Source: Bradyrhizobium sp. SSBR45G (GTDB lineage: Bacteria; Pseudomonadota; Alphaproteobacteria; Rhizobiales; Xanthobacteraceae). Taken from it: a stretch of 64,000 nucleotides of DNA. The notes beneath the pieces are model-generated. The model did no database searches, had not been told where the DNA came from, and was given only the letters and a program-made list of their open reading frames with translations. Made by a program: the position numbers and the translations under genes. The stretch spans positions 62,001 to 126,000 of the forward strand of contig NZ_BSCT01000002.1 in NCBI RefSeq assembly GCF_030159255.1. Reading direction: 5' to 3'. Of the stretch, positions 8,459 through 18,942 are shown piece after piece (the first letter of the stretch is position 1; the number at the start of each line of letters is the position of its first letter).

Positions 8459-10188
8459 GCGGCGTTCCTTTGGTGTGCGCGTTCGGCGAGATGCCGGCCG
8501 GCAATGTAGCCGAAGGTCAGCGCCGGTCCCAGCGTGATGCCGGCACCGGGATAATTGCCGCCCATGATGCTCGCCATGTCGTTGCCGGCGGCATACAGCC
8601 CCTCGATCGGCTGGCCCTGCGCGTCGAGCGCGCGGGCATGCTCGTCGGTGCGGATGCCGGCATAGGTGCCGAGATCGCCGATCACCATCTTGATCGCATA
8701 GAACGGCCCGTCCTTGATCGGCGCGACGCACGGGTTCGGCCCATGCAGCGCATCGCCCTGGTAGCGGTTGTAGGCGCGCGAGCCCTTGCCGAAGCTCGGA
8801 TCCTGGCCGAGCGCGGCATCGGCGTTGAACGCGGCGACGGTGGCCTCCAGCGACATCGCATCGATGCCGGTGGCGCTGGCCAGCTCGGCGAGCGTCGCGC
8901 CGCGCTTGAGATAGCCGGTGCTGAGATGATGCCCGAGCGGCATCGGGAACGGTGGCACGCAGCCGAGGCCGTAGCGGCGCAAGCTCCGGTGGTCGGTGAC
9001 GAGCCACGCTGCGATCTCGCGGCCGGGCTTCGCCGTCTTGACCATCGCCTGCACGAAATCATGGTACGAGTTGCCCTCATTGGCAAAGCGCACGCCGTCG
9101 GCGGTCACCGCGATCACGCCCGGCTTGGCGCGGTCGATGAAGTGCGGCATCACGCCCTTGCTGCCGTCCTTGCGCGTGGTGACGGACACCGGCACCCACG
9201 CCGCGGCATGCGGCAGCCCGTCCTCGATGCGGCCGCCGACGGCTTCCGCCAGCCGCAGGCCATCGCCGGTGTTGCCGACAGGGCCGGGCGAGGCATGCTC
9301 CTGTCCGGTCGGCGCATGCGGAAACATCGCCTTGCGCCGTTCGACATCATGCGGGAAGCCGCCGCAGGCGAGCACGACGCCGAGCCGCGCATTCACCCTG
9401 ATGCGCTTGCCCTGCCGCGTCACCACGGCGCCGCGTACGGCCTCGCCGTCGCGGATCAGCTCGGCCACCGGCGACGACAACCACAGGGGAATGCCGAGAT
9501 CGAACGCCGACTTGGCGAGCCGTCCGGCCAGCGCATTGCCGTTGGTCAAGGTCATGCCGCGGCCATGGCGCAGCACGTCCAGCGCGTGCTTCGACAGCCG
9601 CTTGGCGACGTAGAACGCCGACGCCAGCGACTTGGTCGCGCGCATGAAATGGATGATCTCCTTGCCCGAGCCGAGCATCATGCCGAACACGGTGAGCTCG
9701 GGCAGGGGCTGGCCGAGATCCTTGATGTGAGGCCCAAGCTCGCGGCCGTCGAACGGCCGCGTCACCATCGAGCGGCCGCCTTGCGTGCCGCCCGGCGCCT
9801 CCGCGTGATAGTCCGGGAAGGTCAGCGGCATGTCGAACTTCAGCGCGGTCTTGCTGGTGAAGAAGTCGACCGCCTCCGGCCCCTTGGTCAGGAACGCATC
9901 GACCCGCGCCGCATCAAAACTGTTGCCGGCCTCGTGGCGCAGATAGGTGCGCGCCAGCTCAGGGCTCTCGTCGATGCCCCAGGCCTTGGCCAGCGACGTG
10001 CCGGGAATCCACAGCCAGCCGCCGGAGCGCGCGGTGGTGCCGCCGAAGCGCGGCTCCTTCTCGGTGACGACGACCTTCAGCCCGGCATGGGCGGCGGTGA
10101 CCGCCGCCGAGAGCCCGGCACAGCCGGAGCCGACCACCAGCACGTCGCAATCATAGGTCTCGCCGGTTCGGGGATCAGCTCCGCTCAT
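8455..10188 (-). CDS. FAD-dependent oxidoreductase (ketosteroid dehydrogenase/fumarate reductase flavoprotein family)
   Basis: 577 residues. The N-terminal FAD fold DVLVVGSGCAGLSAAVTAA leads to EKEPRFGGTTARSGGWLW, a signature of the FAD_binding_2 flavoproteins that includes 3-ketosteroid delta-1-dehydrogenases. The C-terminal GLYAAGNDMASIMGG and PGAGITLGPALTFGY complete the FAD site. It lacks a signal peptide and lies 10 bp downstream of a periplasmic binding protein gene, overlapping the SDR gene at its end. The operon therefore probably imports a compound and dehydrogenates it. It is only distantly similar to the other flavoprotein at 2783-4384. Confidence 0.9.
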   Translation of the reverse strand: MSGADPRTGETYDCDVLVVGSGCAGLSAAVTAAHAGLKVVVTEKEPRFGGTTARSGGWLWIPGTSLAKAWGIDESPELARTYLRHEAGNSFDAARVDAFLTKGPEAVDFFTSKTALKFDMPLTFPDYHAEAPGGTQGGRSMVTRPFDGRELGPHIKDLGQPLPELTVFGMMLGSGKEIIHFMRATKSLASAFYVAKRLSKHALDVLRHGRGMTLTNGNALAGRLAKSAFDLGIPLWLSSPVAELIRDGEAVRGAVVTRQGKRIRVNARLGVVLACGGFPHDVERRKAMFPHAPTGQEHASPGPVGNTGDGLRLAEAVGGRIEDGLPHAAAWVPVSVTTRKDGSKGVMPHFIDRAKPGVIAVTADGVRFANEGNSYHDFVQAMVKTAKPGREIAAWLVTDHRSLRRYGLGCVPPFPMPLGHHLSTGYLKRGATLAELASATGIDAMSLEATVAAFNADAALGQDPSFGKGSRAYNRYQGDALHGPNPCVAPIKDGPFYAIKMVIGDLGTYAGIRTDEHARALDAQGQPIEGLYAAGNDMASIMGGNYPGAGITLGPALTFGYIAGRHLAERAHQRNAA

Positions 10189-10198
10189 GCGCGTGCTC

Positions 10199-11413
10199 CT
10201 ACTTCTTCAACAGAGGGCATTTGGATTCGGAGACCGGCCGGAACGCATCCTCGCCCTTCACGGTCTTGACGATCTCCAGATAGTCCCACGGCTCCTTCGA
10301 CTCCGACGGCGTCTTGACGCGAGCGAGATACATGTCGCGGATGACGCGGCCGTCCTCGCGCAGCTTGCCGCCATGAACGAAGGTGTCCTCGATCGGCAGC
10401 TCCCGCATTTTGGCCATGACGGCCTTCGGGTCATCCGTGCCGGCGGCCTTGATCGCCTTGAGATAATGCAGCACGGAGCCGTAGACGCCGGTCTGGATCA
10501 TCGTCGGCATCACCTTGGTGCGGGCATAGAACTTCTTCGACCAGGCACGGGTGTTGTCGTCCATCGCCCAGTAGGACGCCGTGGTCATGTAGGTGCCCTG
10601 CGCGGCCTCGAGCCCGATCGCATGCACGTCGGTGTCGAACATCAGGAGGCCGACCAGCTTCTGGCCACCCTTGACCAGCCCGAACTCGCCGGACTGCTTG
10701 ATCGCGTTATCAGTATCCTGGCCGGCATTGGCGAAGGCGACGACGTCGGCCTTGGAGCTCTGTGCCTGCAGCGCGAACGACGAGAAGTCGGCGGTGTTGG
10801 TCGGATGCTTGACGCCGCCGAGGATGGTGCCGCCGAGCTCCTTGATGAGGCGCGTCGCGTCCTTCTCCAGCTGCTGGCCGAACGCGTAGTCCGCAGTGAT
10901 GAAGTACCAGGACTTGCCGCCCTGGCTGATGACAGCCGAGGTCGTCACCTTGGACAGCGCATAGGTATCGTAAGTGAAGTGCACGGTGTTGGGGCTGCAC
11001 ATCTCGTCGGTCAGCGAGCTCGCGCCGGGGCCGGAGAGCAGGGCGATCTTGTTGCGCTCGCGCACCATGTTGTGCACGGCGATCGCGATGCCGGAATTGG
11101 GGATGTCGACGACGGCGTCGACCTTGCCGTTGTCGAACCAGTCGCGCACGATCGTGGTGCCGACATCGGTCTTCATCTGGTGGTCGGCGCTGATGATCTC
11201 GATCGGCTTGCCGAGCACGGTTGGGCCGAACTCCTCGACCGCCATCTTCGCCGCTTCGACCGAGCCCGGCCCGCTGTTGTCGCGCCCCCAACTGGAGAGG
11301 TCGGTGAGCACGCCGATCCGCACCACATCGTCGGACACCTGAGCGGACGCGCTCGTTGCAATCAATGACGTCGTTGCCAGGAACGCGCAGGCGAGCAGCT
11401 GCCGTCGCATCAA
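10199..11413 (-). CDS. ABC transporter periplasmic substrate-binding protein (branched-chain amino acid/amide type)
   Basis: 404 residues with a signal peptide MMRRQLLACAFLATTSLIA cleaved near ASA-QVSDD. The mature part starts VRIGVLTDLSSWGRDNSGPG, the hallmark of the LivJ/LivK (Peripla_BP_6) family; many members bind aromatic or small organic acids rather than amino acids. GGxHG-type closing segments are present (IEDTFVHGGKLREDGR). It is the first gene of a minus-strand operon with a flavoprotein, an SDR and an IclR regulator. No permease or ATPase genes are adjacent, so it must use membrane components encoded elsewhere. A 28-bp palindrome lies 45 bp upstream of the start. Confidence 0.92.
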   Translation of the reverse strand: MMRRQLLACAFLATTSLIATSASAQVSDDVVRIGVLTDLSSWGRDNSGPGSVEAAKMAVEEFGPTVLGKPIEIISADHQMKTDVGTTIVRDWFDNGKVDAVVDIPNSGIAIAVHNMVRERNKIALLSGPGASSLTDEMCSPNTVHFTYDTYALSKVTTSAVISQGGKSWYFITADYAFGQQLEKDATRLIKELGGTILGGVKHPTNTADFSSFALQAQSSKADVVAFANAGQDTDNAIKQSGEFGLVKGGQKLVGLLMFDTDVHAIGLEAAQGTYMTTASYWAMDDNTRAWSKKFYARTKVMPTMIQTGVYGSVLHYLKAIKAAGTDDPKAVMAKMRELPIEDTFVHGGKLREDGRVIRDMYLARVKTPSESKEPWDYLEIVKTVKGEDAFRPVSESKCPLLKK

Positions 11414-11457
11414 GATCCTCCCATTTTGCTCCGCTCTGTCGGCGGTGCGGTGAGTTA

Positions 11458-11485
11458 GTCATTGACGAATTAATTTGTCAATGAC
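11458..11485. promoter_or_regulatory. 28-bp near-perfect palindrome, candidate operator
   Basis: GTCATTGAC and GTCAATGAC flank the AT-rich centre GAATTAATTT. Only one base pair breaks the symmetry. It lies 45 bp upstream of the binding-protein start codon, where a repressor or activator would act. The operon's own IclR regulator is the best candidate ligand; that is inferred. Confidence 0.6.
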
Positions 11486-11653
11486 GAATAGGCGGGATGC
11501 GGCGCACAATGCGGCGGTGGCCGCCGGAACGTGGGCTTGTTCTATGCTTCTGGTGCGTTGTCGATGGGCCGTGCCCGCTTCGGAGCTCGACCCTCTCCAT
11601 GAACACGCGGCTGATGACCAACCTGCTGCGTCGATCTCGGAACCTGAACCTCT

Positions 11654-11683
11654 CCATGAACACGCCTCTCGGCGTGTTCATGG
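11654..11683. repeat. 13-bp perfect-stem hairpin
   Basis: CCATGAACACGCC, loop TCTC, GGCGTGTTCATGG. The left arm lies inside the second copy of the CTCTCCATGAACACGC direct repeat. It is not followed by a T-tract on either strand. Function is unknown. Confidence 0.7.
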
Positions 11684-11711
11684 TCCGGTGTGCAGTGCCT
11701 CGGCTTTTACC

Positions 11712-11854
11712 CCTCATGGTGAGGAGCGCCGCGCCCAGTCTGTCAATTCGAGGTAAGATCGCTGCTCGCGGCGCGTCTCGAACCATGAGGCCCCAGTGAG
11801 GCCTCGCCCTTCGAGACGACCGCCTTAGGGCGGTCTCCTCAGGGTGAGGAGTGA
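11712..11854. repeat. Dispersed palindromic element, family B copy 1
   Basis: Outer arms CCTCATGGT (11712) and ACCATGAGG (11782-11790) enclose GCCGCG/CGCGGC pairs. They are followed by CCTTCGAGACGACCGCC with a 7-bp hairpin (GACCGCC-TTAG-GGCGGTC, 11818-11835) and CTCAGGGTGAGGAG. A related copy lies at 34497-34592, sharing GTCTCGAACCA and CCTTCGAGACG. Confidence 0.7.
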
Positions 11855-11919
11855 CGGTCGTGCGGGGCGATAGAGCGAAACGATTTCTCCATGAGCACGC
11901 GACTCGTGTTCGATCCGCT

Positions 11920-12138
11920 TTACACGCGCGGCATGATCTGCAGTTCGAGCAGCGCGAGGCGCTGCATCGCGGTGACGTCGCGCTCGCCGGACTTGGCGGC
12001 GCGCAGCACGGCTTCGGCAAGCAGGCTCACGTTTGTCGAGCTCACCGGCTCTGGCAGCGCTGCGACCGAGGCGTCGAGTGCTTCGGTCATCAGCGCGATG
12101 ACGTCAGGTGAGAAGGACGCATCTGAAAAATTCTTCAT
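11920..12138 (-). CDS. Small conserved-looking hypothetical protein
   Basis: 72 residues, MKNFSDASFSPDVIALMTEA through LLELQIMPRV. It is predicted mostly helical, with low-complexity-free, protein-like composition and codon use. LPEPVSSTNVSLLAEAVLRAA resembles small uncharacterised proteins that I associate with Bradyrhizobium and Rhodopseudomonas. It has no signal peptide or membrane segment, and no domain I can name. It stands alone between repeat-rich stretches, so the neighbours give no clue to its role. Confidence 0.65.
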   Translation of the reverse strand: MKNFSDASFSPDVIALMTEALDASVAALPEPVSSTNVSLLAEAVLRAAKSGERDVTAMQRLALLELQIMPRV

Positions 12139-12589
12139 GGAATGATGCCCGCCAGCAGGGTCGTGCTTCGGTGGATATCGGATACGCGTTACGTTGATGA
12201 GGAGAGAACGGCCTGGTGCGCTGTCGGTTCCCTCATTCGCGCGATCGCCGATCGGACCGTCCTATTTTCTGATATGCAGAATGGCGCGATCTCCCATGCG
12301 CCAATTGCCCGTCGAGCCAATCTGACGCAGCCTTCGTGACTTGTGTCGTCGGGCAAATCAGGACGATGTTTCCGCGCATCCCGCCTCCACATGAGGGGCG
12401 TATCGCGGTCGTCACGAGACGTGGGAAGCGGGATGTGATGGGCGTGTCGGCTCGCAGCGTGAGTGACATTGCGCGGACGAACGGGCCGGCACGCACGGTC
12501 AAGTCGCGTGGTCCTGATACCCCGATGCTGGTATCAAGTCGGTGGTGATGCTGACGCGTCGCGCTGACGACGGTGGCTAACGAGCCGGA

Positions 12590-12830
12590 CACCGGGGAGA
12601 ACGCGAAGCAGCCGTTAAAGCCATTGCGCAGGGAAGGCCGGGTCGTCCGGCTGGACCCGTGGTACCTGCCGCCTGCATTTTTTGAGCAGGCGGGCCACGG
12701 ACCTCAGTCGGGGTCCGGCCTTCCCTGTGCCTTCTGTTTTAGAGGGGGCTCCGATTTGATAGCTCGGGCGTGAAACGTGCCGCGAGACTGCGAAGCTATG
12801 TTCTACAAGGTCCGGATGTTCGCGACGGTG
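12590..12830 (+). other. Strongly folded dispersed element or candidate structured RNA
   Basis: Nested stems are exact: outer GGGAAGGCCGG (12631-12641) with CCGGCCTTCCC (12715-12725); middle CCGTGG (12657-12662) with CCACGG (12695-12700); apical CCGCCTGC (12669-12676) with GCAGGCGG (12686-12693), whose loop carries a T6 run. The flanks ACACCGGGGAGAACGCGAAG and CTCGGGCGTGAAACGTGCC resemble a sequence I recall as repeated many times in Bradyrhizobium genomes. That recollection is unverified. A 66-codon frame through it is not protein-like. Orientation is guessed. Confidence 0.55.
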
Positions 12831-12848
12831 CACACCTCCCACCCCGAA

Positions 12849-12977
12849 CTCGTCATGCCCGGGCTTGTCCCGCCTGCGAGGCCGAAGCCGCTTCGGCGCG
12901 GCGAAGGCCCGGGCATCCACGTCGTTCGGCGCATCCGGTGCTGCGTGGATGGCCGGGACAGGCCCGGCCATGACGAG
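12849..12977. repeat. REP-like palindrome (CTCGTCATGCCCGGGC family)
   Basis: Arms at 12849-12872 and 12954-12977 pair over 24 bp with two mismatches. Inner arms CATCCACG and CGTGGATG add a second stem. It belongs to the class of dispersed intergenic palindromes seen elsewhere in the window. It follows directly after the folded element. Confidence 0.8.
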
Positions 12978-13239
12978 CAAGGGGTGGCGTCGGCCGGCAA
13001 ACCGGCGGTCGAAGGTCGGCTGGCCACGCCTTGGGGCCGTGCGGCTTCACCTCAGGACGCGCGCTGGCCGGCCTGATTTTCGGACGCCGCTGCGGTTCCA
13101 CGGCCGGATTCCCGCCGTTTTCCTCACGGAACCGGGCCGCCGCGTCATTGCGCCCTGCCGCGTCATCGCATAAAGCCTGTTCCCAAATCGTTCACGTCAG
13201 CTCAAGCTCATGGGCTAACCCACTGAAAGCTCAACGCTA

Positions 13240-15492
13240 ATGGGAAAATCACTGATTCCGCCGGAGCCGGCGGAGATTCACGAGGTCGCGCTGCGCGAGG
13301 CGCTGGAAGAGCGCTATCTCGCCTATGCGCTCTCGACCATCATGCACCGGGCGCTGCCCGACGCGCGCGACGGCCTGAAACCCGTCCACCGGCGCATCCT
13401 CTACGGCATGCGGCTCTTGCGGCTCGATCCCGGCACCGCGTTCAAGAAGTCCGCCAAGATCGTCGGCGACGTGATGGGCTCGTTCCATCCGCATGGCGAC
13501 CAGGCGATCTACGACGCGATGGTGCGTCTCGCGCAGGACTTCTCCTCGCGCTATCCGCTGGTCGACGGCCAGGGCAATTTCGGCAATATCGACGGCGATA
13601 ACGCCGCCGCCTATCGCTACACCGAAGCGCGCATGACCGATGTCGCGCGGCTGCTCCTGGAAGGCATCGACGAGGACGGCGTCGAGTTCCGCCCGAACTA
13701 TGACGGCCAGTCCAAGGAGCCGGTGGTGCTGCCCGGCGGCTTCCCGAACCTGCTCGCCAACGGCGCGCAGGGCATCGCTGTGGGCATGGCGACCTCGATC
13801 CCGCCGCACAACGCCGCCGAGCTCTGCGACGCCGCGCTGCATCTGATCGAGAAGCCCGACGCGAAGTCGCGCGCGCTGCTGCGCTGGGTCAAGGGCCCGG
13901 ACTTCCCGACCGGCGGCACCGTGATCGACTCCAAGGAGCAGATCATCGAGGCCTACACCACCGGTCGCGGCTCGTTCCGGGTCCGCGCCAAGTGGAAGCA
14001 GGAGGAGGGCAACCGCGGCACCTGGATCGTCGTCATCACCGAGATCCCGTTCCTGGTGCAGAAGTCGCGCCTGGTCGAGAAGATCGCCGAGCTGCTGAAC
14101 GAGAAGAAGCTGCCGCTGGTCGGCGACGTCCGCGATGAGTCCGCCGAAGACGTGCGGCTCGTGATCGAGCCGAAGTCCAAGAATGTCGATCCGGCGCTGA
14201 TGATGGAATCTCTGTTCCGGCTGACGGATCTCGAGAGCAAGATTCCGCTGAACCTCAACGTGCTGATCAAGGGCAAGATCCCGAAGGTGGTGGGTCTGGC
14301 CGAGTGCCTGCGCGAATGGCTCGACCATCTGCGCGACGTGCTGCTGCGGCGCTCGAACTATCGCAAGAAGCAGATCGAGAACCGGCTGGAGATCCTCGGC
14401 GGCTACCTGATCGCCTATCTCAACATCGACGAGGTGATCCGGATCATCCGCACCGAGGATGAGCCGAAGCCGGTGCTGATGAAGACCTTCAAGCTCACCG
14501 AGGTGCAGGCGGAGGCCATCCTCAACATGCGCCTGCGCAGCTTGCGCAAGCTCGAGGAAATGGAGATCCGCACCGAGGACAAGAACCTGCGCGGCGAGCT
14601 GAAGGGCATCAACGAACTGCTCGCCTCCGAGCAGCTGCAGTGGGCCAAGGTCGGCGACCAGGTCAAGACCGTGCGCGACATGTTCGGGCCGAAGACGCCG
14701 CTCGGCAAGCGCCGCACCAATTTCGCCGACGCACCGGAGCACGATCTCGCCGCCATCGAGGAGGCCTTCATCGAGCGCGAGCCGGTCACGGTCGTCGTCT
14801 CCGACAAGGGCTGGGTGCGTACGCTGAAGGGGCACGTCGCCGACCTGTCGAACCTGCAGTTCAAGACCGACGACCAGCTCGGCCAGGCGTTCTTTGCCGA
14901 GAACACCTCGAAGGTGCTGCTGTTCGCCTCCAACGGCAAGTTCTACTCGCTCGACGTCGGCAAGCTGCCGGGCGGCCGCGGCCATGGCGAGCCGATCCGC
15001 ATGTTCATCGACCTCGATCAGGACGCCTCGATCGTGTCGATGTTCGTCAGCAAGGGCGAGCGCAAGTTCCTCATCGCGGCGTCCGACGGCCAGGGCTTCG
15101 TGGTCAAGGAGGAGGACTGCGTCAGCAACACCCGCAAGGGCAAGCAGGTGCTGAACGTCACGGCGCCGGCCGAAGCGCGCGCGATCACGGTCGTCCAGGG
15201 CGACCAGGTCGCGGTCATCGGCTCCAACCACAAGATGGTGGTGTTCGGCCTCGACCAGGTGCCGGAGATGGCGCGCGGCCGCGGCGTGCGGCTGCAGAAA
15301 TACTCCAGCGCGCAGCTCTCCGACGTCACCACCTTCGAGCAGAAGCAGGGGCTGGCCTGGAAGGATTCCGCCGGCCGCGACCAGGGCCTGAGCTGGAAGG
15401 ACCTGGCCGACTACCGCGGCAACCGCGCCGACGCCGGCCGCGTCGCGCAGGGGCTGCCGAAGTCGAACAAGTTCAACCGGCCGATCGAGTGA
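13240..15492 (+). CDS. parC: DNA topoisomerase IV subunit A
   Basis: 750 residues, the usual ParC length. It cuts and rejoins DNA with ParE to unlink sister chromosomes. The N-terminal winged-helix/tower domain shows [19 protein letters not shown], the quinolone-region [14 protein letters not shown], and the catalytic tyrosine Tyr127 in [13 protein letters not shown]. The C-terminal beta-pinwheel repeats are visible as [12 protein letters not shown] and [13 protein letters not shown]. The GyrA box is absent, which favours ParC over GyrA. The ATG giving [10 protein letters not shown] fits alphaproteobacterial ParC. parE is not adjacent. Confidence 0.97.
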   Translation: MGKSLIPPEPAEIHEVALREALEERYLAYALSTIMHRALPDARDGLKPVHRRILYGMRLLRLDPGTAFKKSAKIVGDVMGSFHPHGDQAIYDAMVRLAQDFSSRYPLVDGQGNFGNIDGDNAAAYRYTEARMTDVARLLLEGIDEDGVEFRPNYDGQSKEPVVLPGGFPNLLANGAQGIAVGMATSIPPHNAAELCDAALHLIEKPDAKSRALLRWVKGPDFPTGGTVIDSKEQIIEAYTTGRGSFRVRAKWKQEEGNRGTWIVVITEIPFLVQKSRLVEKIAELLNEKKLPLVGDVRDESAEDVRLVIEPKSKNVDPALMMESLFRLTDLESKIPLNLNVLIKGKIPKVVGLAECLREWLDHLRDVLLRRSNYRKKQIENRLEILGGYLIAYLNIDEVIRIIRTEDEPKPVLMKTFKLTEVQAEAILNMRLRSLRKLEEMEIRTEDKNLRGELKGINELLASEQLQWAKVGDQVKTVRDMFGPKTPLGKRRTNFADAPEHDLAAIEEAFIEREPVTVVVSDKGWVRTLKGHVADLSNLQFKTDDQLGQAFFAENTSKVLLFASNGKFYSLDVGKLPGGRGHGEPIRMFIDLDQDASIVSMFVSKGERKFLIAASDGQGFVVKEEDCVSNTRKGKQVLNVTAPAEARAITVVQGDQVAVIGSNHKMVVFGLDQVPEMARGRGVRLQKYSSAQLSDVTTFEQKQGLAWKDSAGRDQGLSWKDLADYRGNRADAGRVAQGLPKSNKFNRPIE

Positions 15493-15572
15493 GGCGAGCA
15501 GGCGTGAGATGCGCGACGATTGGACTTTGCACGACTGTTCGATGAGCCATCACCGGGCCGACAAATAAGGTC

Positions 15573-15719
15573 GTCGTCCCGGGCAAGCCCCGCGCGCGCG
15601 GCGCGTGGGGCGCCGACCTGGGCCATAATCACAGGACGTGGGATGGGGCAGGCTGGAACGACGCGCGTGCGAACCGATTGCCGCCGGTGGTTATGGGTCC
15701 CGGCGTTCGCCGGGACGAC
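15573..15719. repeat. REP-like imperfect palindrome between parC and the CDF gene
   Basis: GTCGTCCCGGG (15573-15583) pairs with CGGGACGAC (15711-15719), and GGGCCATAATCAC pairs loosely with GGTGGTTATGGGTCCC. It is part of the same dispersed intergenic palindrome class. Confidence 0.6.
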
Positions 15720-15755
15720 ATCGAGAGCTGTCATCGGCAGCGAGTGGTAGGTCGT

Positions 15756-16724
15756 ATGGCGCACTCACATTCCCATCATGACGACCACGACCATGATCAT
15801 TCCCATGGTCACGCCCACTCTCATTCGCACGGCCATGCCGGCCACAGCCACGCCCCGGCGAGTTTTGGCGCAGCGTTCGCGATCGGGGTCTCGCTCAACA
15901 CCGCCTTCGTCATTGCCGAGCTCGTGTTCGGCTATGCCGCGCATTCGCTGGCGCTGATCTCCGACGCGGTCCACAATCTCTCCGACGTGATGTCGCTGCT
16001 CCTTGCCTGGGGCGCGCTGTGGCTGTCGGGGCGACGGCCAACTGATCGCCATACCTACGGCTATCGCCGCGCCTCGATCCTGGCTGCGCTGATCAATGCC
16101 GGCCTGCTGCTGCTCGTGGTCGGCGGCATCGCGGTCGAGGCCTTCGACCGGCTGCGCAATCCGGGCGAGGTCGCCGGCACCACCGTTCTGTGGGTCGCCG
16201 CGCTCGGCATCATCATCAACGGCGCGACCGCGCTGCTGTTCATGCGCGGCCGCGACAGCGACCTGAACATTCGCGGCGCCTATCTGCACATGGCGGCCGA
16301 TGCGGCCGTGTCGTTCGGCGTGGTCGTTGCCGCCGCGATCACGATCTGGACCGGCTGGCTATGGATCGATCCGATGGTCAGCCTGGTCATCGCGCTGGTC
16401 GTGCTCGTGAGCGGCTGGGAGCTGGCGCGCGACAGCGTCAACCTCGCGCTCGACGCCGTGCCGCGCGACATCGCGCTGCCGGCAGTGCGCGATTATCTCG
16501 CCTCGCTCGACGGCGTCAGCGAGGTGCACGACCTCCACATCTGGGCGATGAGCACCAACGAGACCGCGCTGACGGCGCATCTGGTGCGGCCCGGCGGCAC
16601 CGATGATGCGTTCCTGCACCGCGTCTGTGCCGAGCTGTCGCATCGCTTCAACATCCAGCATCCGACCCTGCAGATCGAGGCCGACGGCTGCGCCTGCAAG
16701 CTGGCGCCTGCCGATGTCGTATGA
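15756..16724 (+). CDS. Cation diffusion facilitator, His-rich N-terminus (Zn/Co/Cd efflux)
   Basis: 322 residues. The N-terminus (residues 1-34) is a His/Asp array, MAHSHSHHDDHDHDHSHGHA onward, typical of CzcD/ZitB metal-handling tails. Six membrane helices follow. The tetrahedral site is visible as ALISDAVHNLSDV in TM2 and YLHMAADAAVS in TM5. The cytoplasmic C-terminal domain has VHDLHIWAMS. It exports divalent metal, most often Zn, in exchange for protons. I chose the ATG just before the His stretch rather than one 26 codons upstream, which starts inside the repeat. It sits beside chromate and arsenate resistance genes. Confidence 0.93.
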   Translation: MAHSHSHHDDHDHDHSHGHAHSHSHGHAGHSHAPASFGAAFAIGVSLNTAFVIAELVFGYAAHSLALISDAVHNLSDVMSLLLAWGALWLSGRRPTDRHTYGYRRASILAALINAGLLLLVVGGIAVEAFDRLRNPGEVAGTTVLWVAALGIIINGATALLFMRGRDSDLNIRGAYLHMAADAAVSFGVVVAAAITIWTGWLWIDPMVSLVIALVVLVSGWELARDSVNLALDAVPRDIALPAVRDYLASLDGVSEVHDLHIWAMSTNETALTAHLVRPGGTDDAFLHRVCAELSHRFNIQHPTLQIEADGCACKLAPADVV

Positions 16725-16735
16725 GCCGCGATGGA

Positions 16736-18123
<1,388 letters not shown>

Positions 18124-18127
<4 letters not shown>

Positions 18128-18942
18128 GGCTTCACCTTGTTCGTCGGCCAGTTGTGCGATTCGCCCGTCGCGTCGCGGCACCAGCGATAGAACGCATCAT
18201 AGAGCCCAAGGCCAGCCTCGAGTTGCGCAAGGTCGTCGTCGTAGAGGCGGGACAGGCCGAGCGAGGCCGCGAGCAGGCCGGGCGCCTCCGGGCTGAGGTC
18301 GAGCCGCGCGGTGTCGGCCGCGCGCACGATGGTGGCGAGCCGCTGCAGGGCCGGCGTCGCCAGTCCGAATTCCTCGATCATCACGTCGAAGGTGCAGAGC
18401 TCGCCGCGATGGCTCCAGAACGTGCTCTCGACGTCGAAGGCGGCGGCCTTGAAGCGCTCGGCCACCGCCATGACCTCGGACGGCGCGACGAACAGAAACA
18501 CGGCCTGCGGATCGACGAAGCGGCGGATCAGCCAGGGGCAGGCGATGCGGTCGATCTTCGGGCGGGCGCGGGTCACCCAGACGGTTCGCCCCTGCGCGTC
18601 CTGCGGCGGCAATCGGGCCACGGGGACGAGCGGCAGGCCTGCAGCCGCCCAAGCCTCGAAGCCGCCCTCCAGGTTCTCGGCCTGCGCCTTGGCGACACGC
18701 AGCCAGGCCGCAGCGCCATGCGACAGTTTGGCGCCGCGCTGGCAGATCACGATCACGGAGCGGCCGGCGAAATCCGCGCTCCACTGCGAAGCCTCCACGG
18801 CACGGCGCCGGATCGCGCCGGGAATGAGCCGCGGATCGGCGGCGAAATCCTCGTCGGTGCGGACGTCGATGAGGATCGGAGCCTGCGGGGTTCCGATCAG
18901 GCGGCTGAGCTTGTCAGGAGAAATCGATGCGAAGGATGACAT
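18124..18942 (-). CDS. Rhodanese-ChrB fusion, chromate-resistance regulator/enzyme
   Basis: 272 residues. Residues 1-100 are a rhodanese-like domain: ILIDVRTDEDFAADPRLIPGA, and an active-site-like cysteine in VIVICQRGAKLSHG. Residues 120-270 match the ChrB C-terminal domain: TRARPKIDRIACPWLIRRFVD, then GELCTFDVMIEEFGL. ChrB proteins help sense or handle chromate. Fusion to rhodanese is seen in some members. GAGGAC stands 6-8 nt upstream of the chosen ATG, and TTGACA lies just upstream on the same strand. It is the first gene of the pair with chrA. Confidence 0.88.

Larger units (their letters stand above)
11486..11919. other. Gene-free repeat-rich stretch
   Basis: I see no credible coding sequence here. 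It contains a short direct repeat CCTCTCCATGAACACGC (11592-11608 and 11649-11665), a strong hairpin, and a dispersed repeat element, each listed separately. A weaker relative of the direct repeat, TTTCTCCATGAGCACGCG, occurs near 11884-11901. Confidence 0.5.
12139..13239. other. 1.1-kb gene-free region before parC
   Basis: No reading frame here looks like a real protein. It contains a folded element (12590-12830) and a palindromic repeat (12849-12977), listed separately. The last 60 bp before parC end in CACTGAAAGCTCAACGCTA, which should hold the parC translation signals; no textbook Shine-Dalgarno is visible. Confidence 0.5.

Noticed and set aside
8422-10269. 615-codon open frame opposite the flavoprotein gene
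   Set aside because: Shadow frame, low-complexity basic composition.
12573-12773. 66-codon frame through the folded element
   Set aside because: It follows the stems of the element and is not protein-like; treated as a repeat or RNA.
13249-15231. 660-codon open frame on the minus strand opposite parC
   Set aside because: Shadow of parC; composition is not protein-like.
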